A stretch of DNA of 64,000 bases from Bradyrhizobium sp. MOS002 (GTDB taxonomy: Bacteria > Pseudomonadota > Alphaproteobacteria > Rhizobiales > Xanthobacteraceae): contig NZ_PYFX01000003.1 in the NCBI RefSeq assembly GCF_003020115.1, positions 310,001 through 374,000 of the forward strand. Reading direction: 5' to 3'. Made by a program: the position numbers and the translations under genes. The stretch's first letter is position 1. Every line of letters begins with the position of its first letter. Below the pieces are notes generated by a model, which saw only the letters and a list, made by a program, of their open reading frames with translations, did no database searches and was not told the DNA's origin. Positions 57,578-64,000 of this stretch are shown piece after piece.

Positions 57578-57895
57578 GTGGGCATCTATGTCTACATGCT
57601 GCGATGTGCGGATGGCTCGTTCTACAATCGCAGCGCCACCGGCGACGACGTGTCGAGGCGCGTCGACGGGCACAATGCCGGCGCCTATCAGGGGTACACC
57701 TACTCGAGGCGCCCCGTCGTCCTGGTGTGGTCCGAGTATTTTGATCGGATCACGGACGGCATTGCCGCTGAGCGGCAACTCAAGGGATGGAGCCGCGCCA
57801 AGAAAGAAGCGCTCATCAAGTCGGATTGGGCTTCGGTGAGTCAGCTTGCAAAACGTCGCGCGGGAGAGCCCAGGTCAAGAAATAAGTCTCGGTGA
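57578..57895 (+). CDS. GIY-YIG nuclease family protein bracketed by palindromic repeats
   Basis: 105 residues from GTG 57578, placed 7 bases after AAGGA. A GTG at 57539 would start inside the repeat. The small single-domain GIY-YIG fold (UPF0213-like) is clear: VYMLRCADGSFY, DDVSRRVDGHNAGAYQGYTYSRRPVVLVWSE, DGIAAERQLKGWSRAKKEALI in outline. The catalytic Tyr, Arg, His and Glu appear present, but the usual YxG is YNR (residues 16-18), so the motif Gly is missing. Flanked by inverted copies B and C of the same repeat. DNA cleavage is plausible, not shown. Confidence 0.88.
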   Translation: MGIYVYMLRCADGSFYNRSATGDDVSRRVDGHNAGAYQGYTYSRRPVVLVWSEYFDRITDGIAAERQLKGWSRAKKEALIKSDWASVSQLAKRRAGEPRSRNKSR

Positions 57896-57913
57896 GGCTG
57901 GCACACGGGCCGC

Positions 57914-57975
57914 TCATCGTTCGAGGCTCGCTAATCGGCGCCGTTGCGCCGCTTAGCTCGCACCTCAGGATGACG
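57914..57975. repeat. Palindromic repeat copy C downstream of the GIY-YIG gene
   Basis: TCATCGTTCGAGGCTCG ... AGCTCGCACCTCAGGATGAC, with a different inner hairpin (GGCGC/GCGCC). It begins 18 bases after the nuclease stop and is inverted relative to copy B, so the gene is enclosed by inverted repeats. Confidence 0.9.
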
Positions 57976-58011
57976 GTTTAAGAAGGCGCGGCGTCCGTCC
58001 CAAGCATTCCC

Positions 58012-58683
58012 TTAGAACGCGTTCCGCAGCAGCGGGTACTTCGCTTCGAGGCCGTCGAGGCTGAAGGTGAACTCAACCAGGCGCTCGGGGGCTGCGACAA
58101 TTTCGGCTGCCGGCGGAGAGAACTGCGGCAGAAGCGCCGCCATCGCAGCCAGCGCCTTGGGCGCTGCGGTCGCGGCCGGCACCTTGGGCCCCGTCATTGC
58201 CACGGGCGCGGTGGGCGGCGCCATGGCAGCCGGCACTTGGAGCGGCGCCATCGCGGCAGGCGCGGCGACCGGCGCGGGCGGGGCTTCGGAGATTTTGGCG
58301 ATAACGCCGGGCTTGGGATCGAGCCTGACCGGCACGGCGGTCTCCGGAGCGATGTGCACGGCCTTTGGTTGCACGGTCTGCGCCTGTTGCTCGCGCGGAA
58401 ACATGCGGGGCATTGTCGCCGGCGACCAGCCGAATGCGGGCGACACGCTGGCGGCTGCCGTGGCGACGTCAGCGCCGGTGGCAAGCGCGCGCCAGGTCTG
58501 AACGGCGAGCTTGGCTTCCTGGATGTTTTCGAGAAATGCGATCTCGGAGTGATAGCGGCGCCAGCGCCCGGTCTCGAACATCTCGGAGAGGTGCACCAGC
58601 CGCTGCTCGGCGAGAGCGCACCAGCGTGCCGCAATGTCGCGGCCGATGGCCACGTCGCGAATAGCCTCTTGGCGATGTGTCAT
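58012..58683 (-). CDS. TIGR03809-like protein of unknown function
   Basis: 223 residues. The N-terminal 70 residues are helical and conserved in this group: ARWCALAEQRLVHLSEMFETGRWRRYHSEIAFLENIQEAKLAVQTWRAL in outline. The remainder is Ala/Pro-rich and low in complexity (repeated PxAMAP units), ending in a short conserved patch (LVEFTFSLDGLEAKYPLLRNAF-like). I associate it with TIGR03809 from memory, a family found next to TIGR03808 genes. Cytoplasmic by absence of signal peptide. Confidence 0.7.
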   Translation of the reverse strand: MTHRQEAIRDVAIGRDIAARWCALAEQRLVHLSEMFETGRWRRYHSEIAFLENIQEAKLAVQTWRALATGADVATAAASVSPAFGWSPATMPRMFPREQQAQTVQPKAVHIAPETAVPVRLDPKPGVIAKISEAPPAPVAAPAAMAPLQVPAAMAPPTAPVAMTGPKVPAATAAPKALAAMAALLPQFSPPAAEIVAAPERLVEFTFSLDGLEAKYPLLRNAF

Positions 58684-59163
58684 AAATCAGCCCGTCAGGA
58701 GAAAATACGGACGCGACGCAACGCACACGAATCAATTTAGACGCGACGTGAATATTTTGTGGAAAAGTTTTGACTTGTCCAGCAACGACGATGTTTTCGT
58801 CGCCAAACTCCGTAGTCGTGCGGAGATTCAAGGGGTTTTGGAGTCAAGCTTCGCACAAGCATAGCGCGCCTGCGGCCTGTCGGCGGAGCGGTGGCGATGA
58901 GTGAGCCAAGATCTCTCAACCGAAAGCTGAGCTCGCGCAGGGCTTCGAGGAATTGGACGTCCCAAAAAGAAAAGACCCGTCCGGGGGGACAACCGGACGG
59001 GTCGAGCCATATGGGCGCTTGGGGTGGATGGGCGCTCGCGCCTGATATGACTTATGGGGAGGGATAACCGCTCCCACATAATTTGGTCGTGCCAGCGGGC
59101 CGAACGTTCAATGCGGCGTTTGATTTTTCGACCTTCGCGCCGCGCGCAAAGTTGTCGCAGCCG
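58684..59163. other. Intergenic region, 480 bases, between two minus-strand genes
   Basis: The region holds the promoter of the TIGR03809-like gene near 58690-58760 (AT-rich, AATATTTTGTGG), and a strong minus-strand terminator at 58974-59003. Between the terminator and the subtilase stop is a hairpin-rich stretch (GGGAGCGG/CCGCTCCC at 59050-59078) that could be a small RNA or the 3' UTR. No ORF is convincing. Confidence 0.5.
58962..59003 (-). terminator. Rho-independent terminator, minus strand
   Basis: On the minus strand GACCCGTCCGG / CCGGACGGGTC, an 11-base-pair perfect stem, is followed by TTTTCTTTTT. It lies about 160 bases beyond the subtilase stop and would end the sigma/anti-sigma/subtilase transcript or a short RNA in between. 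Confidence 0.92.
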
Positions 59164-60870
59164 CTATCGCGTCGCCGGCCTATCCGCCTGAGAAACCGTG
59201 GCTTTATCCTCGGTGCTCGACAACGAGGGTTGCTCTAATGCGCGGATGCCAGGCTCGTCGCGACGCTTCTCGATATCTTCACGTTTTGTTGTACCGGACG
59301 CGGCCGCGACCGGCGTCGCGCCGGCGGCGGGAACGGCCGTGACCGCGGCAAACGCGTCGGCCTCGCCGTCGCCGAAGAGATCATCACGGCCGGGTGAACC
59401 GAGGTCGCGCGCCGTCTTCGCCAGCGTCGTGCGCAGCGCTTCCGGCTTCAAGGTGTAGTTGCGCTCGAGTAGCAGCGCCGCGACGCCGGAGACATAGGCG
59501 GCCGAGAACGAGGTGCCCGACGTCATCTGGTATTTGCCGTCAGGCGCCGGCAGGAAGATATCGACGCCGGGGGCCGCGACCGCGATGTAGTTGCCGCGGT
59601 TGGAGGCGGTGAACAGCCTGTCCTGCTGGTCGGTCGCGCTGACCGCGATCACGTTGGGATTGGCGGCCGGATAGAGCGGCGGGGACTTCGCGCCGGCATT
59701 GCCGGCGGCTGCGATCAGCACCAGGCCACGCGCGGCGGTCGCCGCGATGGCCCGCTCGATCACCGCGTCTTTGGGACCGGCAAAGCTCATGTTGACGATC
59801 TGCGCGCCGTGCTCGGCGGCATAGTTCAGCGAGCGCAGGATGATGTAGGACGAGCTCTCGGCCCCGCCGGTGGTGCCGCCAAAGGCGCGGATGGCGATGA
59901 TGCGCGCCTCGGGCGCGCTGCCCATCAGCTTGGCATGCGCCACGATGGCGCCGGCAATGCCGGTGCCATGAATGTGCGGGCCCTCCGCGCTGCCGAGCGC
60001 GTCGAAATTGTCCGCAATGGAATTAGCAAGTTCCGGATGCTGGGCGTCGATGCCCGAGTCGATCACGGCGACCGTCACGTTGGCGCCGTGCGCCAGCGCA
60101 TGGGCCTGCGGCAGGCGCAGCTTGGCCAGCGCATATTGCGCGGGATCACCCTCGGTCGGCACCGACGATTTCTGGTCCTGGAGCAGGTAGCGGAAGTTCG
60201 GCTGGACCGAGCGCACGCTGCCGTCGGCCGCGAATTCACGCCGCACCGTCGCGGAGGGCCGGCCGTCGGTGATGCGGAACAGTCCGAACGTTGCCCCGAT
60301 CAGCGGAAAATTCTCGGAGGACACGCGGGTCAGGCCATGGCGGCGCGCAAGCTCGTCGGCCTGGGTCGACGACAGCCCGCCGTCGATCTCCGCGACGAAT
60401 TCATTGGCGAAGGTGCGCAAGTCCCCGGCGACGGGGGGGTTGTTGCCGCGCCCCTTTCCGGCGGTCTTCTTGCCCGATTTGCCCGAGCCATCGCCACCTG
60501 CGTTCTGCTGCGCCAGGCATTCGCCGGCGGCCTCGCGATCGGACGCTGTACAGGCGGGATAGAGGTTCGGGGAGTAGCGCGCGTAAGGCGGCACCGGCGT
60601 CGGCCCCATCCGCGCCGAAATCCTCGCGGTCACGATCGGGCCGGGACCGCGGCCGACGGCCACAGCTCTGGCGGCAACACCCGGACTGACGCGTGCGGCG
60701 ATGCCAGGAGAAATGGTCGGTATTCGGGAGGGGACGCTGATCGTCGGCGTACGCATCATCGCCTGCGCCTGCGCAACCTCGACGCCGAGACAGGCGGCGA
60801 GCAAAAGCGCGGCTGCGACCGACGAAGCGTAGGCCCCGGCTCTCACTCCACTTTCGGACTTGCGCGTCAT
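59164..60870 (-). CDS. Exported subtilisin-like (S8) serine protease
   Basis: 568 residues. The N-terminus has a signal peptide with lipobox-like LAAC (Cys27), so it may be a lipoprotein. A Pro/Ile/Ala-rich low-complexity zone (40-100) and a Gly/Lys spacer (122-145) precede a prodomain-like unit (about 155-232). The catalytic domain carries Asp271 (AVIDSGIDAQHPEL), His301 (HIHGTGIAGAI), Asn391 (AAAGNAGAK) and Ser454 (TSGTSFSAAYVSG). A charged tail follows. It is the third gene of the ECF sigma/anti-sigma operon, 14 bases after the anti-sigma stop, and is likely its effector or regulator. Confidence 0.93.
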   Translation of the reverse strand: MTRKSESGVRAGAYASSVAAALLLAACLGVEVAQAQAMMRTPTISVPSRIPTISPGIAARVSPGVAARAVAVGRGPGPIVTARISARMGPTPVPPYARYSPNLYPACTASDREAAGECLAQQNAGGDGSGKSGKKTAGKGRGNNPPVAGDLRTFANEFVAEIDGGLSSTQADELARRHGLTRVSSENFPLIGATFGLFRITDGRPSATVRREFAADGSVRSVQPNFRYLLQDQKSSVPTEGDPAQYALAKLRLPQAHALAHGANVTVAVIDSGIDAQHPELANSIADNFDALGSAEGPHIHGTGIAGAIVAHAKLMGSAPEARIIAIRAFGGTTGGAESSSYIILRSLNYAAEHGAQIVNMSFAGPKDAVIERAIAATAARGLVLIAAAGNAGAKSPPLYPAANPNVIAVSATDQQDRLFTASNRGNYIAVAAPGVDIFLPAPDGKYQMTSGTSFSAAYVSGVAALLLERNYTLKPEALRTTLAKTARDLGSPGRDDLFGDGEADAFAAVTAVPAAGATPVAAASGTTKREDIEKRRDEPGIRALEQPSLSSTEDKATVSQADRPATR

Positions 60871-60884
60871 CGGTATGGAGCGCC

Positions 60885-61580
60885 TTACGGCGCCGCGACG
60901 GCGAGGTTGACGAACTTCTCGCGCTGCATCTTGCCGAGCAGCGAGGTGAGTTCGTCACGGCTCATCGCCTTGTCGAACTGGAGGCGGAACATGCCGCCCT
61001 TGGCATCACCGATGATCGAAGCCTGGTAGCCGTCGAGCAATGCCGTGATGTCGGCGACGCGCGCCTCGGGCGTGAAGCGTACCAGCGCGCGCGCTGGCGG
61101 GACGGTCGTGCCGAGATCGCGGGTGAGCGGAGCGCTGGTCGAGAGCGAAGCAGTCTGGAAGGTCGCAGTCTGGCTCTTCGTCAACACGGCGCCGATGATT
61201 CCGGCCTGCAGTACGAGCGCCATGGCGCCAAGGCTCGCCGACCAGGCCAGAGTGCGTGGCGACAGGCTCGCAAAGAAGGTGGCGATGCGCGCCGACAGCG
61301 GCAGCGAACCGGCCGCCCGCGCCGGCTCAGCGTCGATCGCCGCGAACAGCTTCTGCATCGCGCGCGCCGACGGAGCACCCAGGCTCTCGTTCAGATGGAT
61401 GGTCTCTTCATACTCGCCGCGGATCGCGGCATATTGCTTCGCGAGCTCGGGATCGCGCGCCAGCGCTTCGTCGACGCGGCGCGCATCGCGCGGGTTCAGC
61501 GTGCCGGCCGCGTGCCACGGCAGCAGCAGTTCAATTTCACCGGGCTCTTGCTCCAGCATCTTCTTGCTCAAAGCCATCAT
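60885..61580 (-). CDS. Membrane anti-sigma factor with prodomain-like periplasmic part
   Basis: 231 residues; its ATG overlaps the sigma stop by 4 bases. The cytoplasmic N-terminus (EIELLLPWHAAGTLNPRDARRVDEALARDPELAKQYAAIRGEY in outline) resembles the anti-sigma domain without the zinc cysteines. One membrane helix spans about 108-131. The periplasmic part ends in RALVRFTPEARVADITALLD, GYQASIIGDAKGGMFRLQFDKA and LTSLLGKM, a beta-alpha-beta pattern resembling subtilase prodomains. It probably holds the ECF sigma factor until released. Confidence 0.87.
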   Translation of the reverse strand: MMALSKKMLEQEPGEIELLLPWHAAGTLNPRDARRVDEALARDPELAKQYAAIRGEYEETIHLNESLGAPSARAMQKLFAAIDAEPARAAGSLPLSARIATFFASLSPRTLAWSASLGAMALVLQAGIIGAVLTKSQTATFQTASLSTSAPLTRDLGTTVPPARALVRFTPEARVADITALLDGYQASIIGDAKGGMFRLQFDKAMSRDELTSLLGKMQREKFVNLAVAAP

Positions 61581-62146
61581 GGCCAGCCTCGCTCAATGCC
61601 GGCTGCCTTCAGCAGTTCGGCCAATTTCTTGCGCGCATAGAACAAGCGCGTCTTCACAGTGTTCTCCGGGATGCCAACGATTTCGGCCACCTCTTCCACG
61701 GACTTCTCGTGGTAGTAGACGAGATCGACGATTTCCCGATGATCCGGCGAGAGGCCCGTCAGACACTCCCGCAACGCTTCACTGGTATCCTTCTTCTGCA
61801 CCGCCGTTTCCGGATTGTCGGACGTATCCTCGATCGCGTTCGCGGCGTCGTCGTCCAACTCAAAATCCTTCCTGCGCCGGAGCGCAGACAGGGCCTTGAA
61901 TCGGGTAATGGCCAGCAGCCAGGTGGAAACGGCGGATCGGCCCTCGAACTTGCCGGCTTGACGCCAGACGTCGAGAAATACCTCGCTGATGAGGTCTTCC
62001 GCCGCCTGCTCGTCCCGCACGAGCCGGAGGCCGAACCGATACACCCTGACATGGTGCCGCCCGTACAGCACCTGCATGGCGAGCCGGTCGCCTTGAGCGA
62101 TCCTGGCGATCAGGATCTCGTCCGAAGCCGCTTGTGTCACGCTCAA
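61577..62146 (-). CDS. ECF-type RNA polymerase sigma factor
   Basis: 189 residues with both ECF domains: region 2 (DLISEVFLDVWRQAGKFEGRSAVSTWLLAITRFKALSALRRRK in outline, about residues 50-95) and region 4 (LSPDHREIVDLVYYHEKSVEEVAEIVGIPENTVKTRLFYARKKL, about 135-178). It directs transcription of stress or envelope genes under control of the coupled anti-sigma factor. I could not find a confident autoregulatory promoter in the 435-base region upstream. Confidence 0.94.
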   Translation of the reverse strand: MSVTQAASDEILIARIAQGDRLAMQVLYGRHHVRVYRFGLRLVRDEQAAEDLISEVFLDVWRQAGKFEGRSAVSTWLLAITRFKALSALRRRKDFELDDDAANAIEDTSDNPETAVQKKDTSEALRECLTGLSPDHREIVDLVYYHEKSVEEVAEIVGIPENTVKTRLFYARKKLAELLKAAGIERGWP

Positions 62147-62581
62147 AGGCCGTCTCGCAAGGTTGGTCTGGTCGATGCGGCAGACGGTTCGACGGGAGGG
62201 GCAAAATTGTTCAACCTACCGCAGTCATACGGGGGGCTGTGTGATCTACCCCACATACGCGAAATTTCCTGTTGCCACCCGCGGCTGGGTGCCTCGCTCA
62301 AGAACGGTAACATAGTAATGAAGCACTTTCCTGTGCAATGCCGTCCCGGCGTGGACGGCTCGACGTGCATGGAACCTTAGCAGCCTAGCACGACATATGT
62401 CTTCCGAAGCCCTGCTTTGGCTCGACCGCATCGCACACGATGCCTAATCGCCAGCAAATTCCTCGAGCGGTCGACGTCCCCCCGCTCCCGCGCTGCACAG
62501 CGTAGATTCGGTTTCGAAGGATACCAAACCTAAAGGCTTGCCACGTAGATTTTTGGGCTGACATCCACCATTGGCGGGGCC
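62147..62581. other. Intergenic region, 435 bases, between divergent sigma and GGDEF genes
   Basis: It must contain the promoters of the ECF sigma operon and the diguanylate cyclase gene. I see short AT-rich patches (62200-62230, 62300-62340, 62520-62560) but no palindrome, terminator or ORF that I trust. A GAAC...CGTC pair on the minus strand near 62190-62212 has too short a spacer for an ECF promoter. Confidence 0.45.
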
Positions 62582-63739
62582 ATGAGCACGGCTGCGACGT
62601 CCTTTCCCGAGAGGAATGCCGCTGAGGCTGCGGATCTCGCCCTCGTGCCCGATGCAGCTGCGCCCCTGGTGCGGGCGCGCCGGGTGCGGCAGCGCCGCCA
62701 GATGTATCTCGGCCAGGTCGCCAGCTACTCGCTCGGCGCCTTCGTCCTGCTGCTCTACGCCTTTGACGGCGTCATCTCGATCGACATTGCCTCACTGTTC
62801 TGGTTCGGCGGCCTGCTCATCATCGGCACCTTCGCCGTGCTGTCGGAAGCCGGCGTCGGTGACAGATTCTCCGACCACTATCTCACCGTGTTCCAGATCT
62901 CCGCGCACATGGCGCTGCAATTCGTGTTCCTGCTGTCGGTACCGACCATCGGCGTCGCCTTCCTCAGCGTGCTGTTCCTGATCTTCGCCTTCGGCACACT
63001 GCGCATGACCTCGATCCAGGCGATGCTGACCTGGGCGATTGCGACCGCCGGCCTCGCCGCCGTCTTCCTCGCCTCCGACCTGCCGATCGGGATGCCCGTT
63101 GCGACGCGGCTCCAGCGGACCGCCTCGATGCTGTGCTTCGCGCTGGTGATCGGCCAGTGCGCCTTCCTCGGCCTGTTCGGCGCCACGCTGCGCAAGATCC
63201 TGTACCGGCGCAGCATCGAGCTGAAGGCCGCCTATCAGCGCATCGAGGAGCTGGCGGAGCTCGACGAGCTCACCGGCTCCTACAACCGCCGATGCATCAT
63301 GCGGCTTCTCGACGCCGAGATCGAAAAATCGCGGCAGACATCGACCCCTTGCGCGATCGCACTGATCGATCTCGACTGGTTCAAGCGCATCAACGACGCC
63401 CACGGCCATCCCGTCGGCGACGAGGTGCTGCGCACCTTCGCGATCACCATTTTTGCCAATATCCGCCCGGCCGACTGCTTCGGCCGCTACGGCGGGGAGG
63501 AATTCTTGCTGCTGCTGCCAGGGATGAACGGCGAGGCGGCGTCGCGCATGCTCGATCGGCTGCGCGGCATCGTCGCCGATCTGGACTGGAGCGCATTCTC
63601 CCCGGGCATGCGCGTGACCATTTCCGCGGGCGTCGTGACGCTGCGCGACAACGATACTGCCGACACGTTTCTCGTGCGCGCCGACAGCGCGCTCTATTCC
63701 GCCAAGGCACAAGGGCGCAACCGCATTGCAACCAGCTGA
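62582..63739 (+). CDS. Membrane-bound diguanylate cyclase (GGDEF)
   Basis: 385 residues. Six hydrophobic segments (about 40-210) form the sensor, followed by a GGDEF domain: ELDELTGSYNRRCIMRLLDAEI, DLDWFKRINDAHGHPVGDEVL, and active-site FGRYGGEEFLLLLPG. The RPAD inhibitory site (RxxD) lies five residues before GGEEF, so product feedback inhibition is likely. It makes cyclic di-GMP, controlling motility and surface attachment. The signal sensed by the membrane part is unknown. Confidence 0.95.
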   Translation: MSTAATSFPERNAAEAADLALVPDAAAPLVRARRVRQRRQMYLGQVASYSLGAFVLLLYAFDGVISIDIASLFWFGGLLIIGTFAVLSEAGVGDRFSDHYLTVFQISAHMALQFVFLLSVPTIGVAFLSVLFLIFAFGTLRMTSIQAMLTWAIATAGLAAVFLASDLPIGMPVATRLQRTASMLCFALVIGQCAFLGLFGATLRKILYRRSIELKAAYQRIEELAELDELTGSYNRRCIMRLLDAEIEKSRQTSTPCAIALIDLDWFKRINDAHGHPVGDEVLRTFAITIFANIRPADCFGRYGGEEFLLLLPGMNGEAASRMLDRLRGIVADLDWSAFSPGMRVTISAGVVTLRDNDTADTFLVRADSALYSAKAQGRNRIATS

Positions 63740-63802
63740 CCAATCCATTTTCTCCCGGCGCGACAGAAGCCGCTGCCGGGCCGAACGCTCCAGGACAGGG
63801 CA

Positions 63803-64000
63803 ATGAGATCCAAAGCCGCAAAATCATCCGAGAGCCTGCTCGAGGAATTGCAAACTGCGCTCTCGCACGGCACCGTTGCGCACCGGGTCGAGACGCTGCG
63901 CCGCGTCACCGATCTCTTCATGGACAACGCGGTGGACTATTCCGACGACCACGTCCGCGTGTTCGACGACGTATTCCAATGCCTGATCGAGCAGATCGAG
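63803..64000 (+). CDS. DUF2336-like protein, N-terminal part (cut by window end)
   Basis: Begins MRSKAAKSSESLLEELQTAL at ATG 63803 with ACAGGG upstream and runs open to the end (66 codons visible). The segment HRVETLRRVTDLFMDNAVDYSDDHVRVFDDVFQCLIEQIE, in outline, fits the N-terminal repeat of DUF2336 proteins, like the gene at 27821. It follows the diguanylate cyclase by 63 bases and may be co-transcribed. Confidence 0.75.
   Translation, partial: MRSKAAKSSESLLEELQTALSHGTVAHRVETLRRVTDLFMDNAVDYSDDHVRVFDDVFQCLIEQIE

Noticed and set aside
57404..57975. Repeats as a CRISPR array or IS ends
   Set aside because: Copies are palindromic, imperfect, in mixed orientation and separated by unequal distances, with no transposase or target-site duplication seen.
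58828..59079. Minus-strand ORF of 83 codons in the gap after the subtilase gene
   Set aside because: It would run through the strong terminator stem at 58974-59003 and has no family features.
62190..62212. Possible ECF autoregulatory promoter (GAAC then CGTC, minus strand)
   Set aside because: The spacer is 14 bases, shorter than the 16-17 expected for ECF promoters; kept only as a note.

Overview
The window is high-GC DNA, almost fully coding, with short intergenic gaps full of palindromic repeats. It has the gene content of an alphaproteobacterium of the Bradyrhizobium/Rhodopseudomonas group: MucR/Ros, DUF1127, DUF2336, DUF1491 and DUF5330 proteins, a TIGR03808-like repeat protein, several Bug-type binding proteins and split methylmalonyl-CoA mutase. 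I saw no tRNA, rRNA, CRISPR array, prophage or transposase. This looks like chromosome carrying accessory metabolic blocks. The taxonomic call comes from family content and was not searched.

Layout. 1-2.0 kb: end of a class A penicillin-binding protein, then a DUF1214/DUF1254 pair. 2.0-5.8 kb: a candidate small RNA, a divergent GlxA-type regulator and DJ-1/PfpI protein, an orphan amino-acid-type binding protein and a DUF1127 protein. 5.9-8.3 kb: a minus-strand operon of four exported proteins (PepSY, DUF1259, DUF1080, GlcG/HbpS). 8.8-15.3 kb: a Cj0069-family protein, then an arsenic-resistance island. In the island two ArsR genes diverge around palindromic operators: arsR, a flavoprotein with a cysteine-rich tail and an MFS exporter go left; arsR, arsC (phosphatase type), acr3 and arsC (glutaredoxin type) go right.

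15.4-24.1 kb: an OprB-like porin and a catabolic block. A GntR gene sits between a leftward quinone reductase/VOC dioxygenase/Bug operon and a rightward FAH-hydrolase/DUF1185 operon. Both promoters carry the same palindrome ATTTTCGAAAAT. A metallo-beta-lactamase-fold hydrolase and a divergent LysR follow. 24.2-26.6 kb: a LuxR-type regulator and five small, mostly single-pass membrane ORFs. 26.6-34.6 kb: envelope and cell-cycle-flavoured genes: lipoprotein, DUF2336 with a perfect CtrA-type box, DUF1491, peptidoglycan-binding protein, a DivJ/PleC-like kinase, DUF5330, SufE, MucR and a proline-rich membrane protein.

35-43.4 kb: GT-C-type membrane proteins, class II aldolase, M20 peptidase, HerA-like ATPase, DUF2267 and DUF4332. 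43.7-45.4 kb: folP-folB-folK. 45.5-55.9 kb: methylmalonyl-CoA mutase small subunit, a GFA-family protein, the large subunit, a DUF3298 protein, a complete tripartite tricarboxylate transporter, the mutase chaperone meaB and pcp. 56-62.1 kb: TIGR03808-like protein, a GIY-YIG nuclease bracketed by inverted repeats, a TIGR03809-like protein, and an ECF sigma/anti-sigma/subtilase operon. 62.6-64 kb: a diguanylate cyclase and the start of a second DUF2336 protein.

Most promising points: the GIY-YIG gene whose ribosome-binding site lies inside a palindromic repeat, the anti-sigma factor whose periplasmic part resembles a subtilase prodomain, the Cys-tailed ars flavoprotein, the shared GntR palindromes, and the LuxR plus small-membrane-protein cluster.
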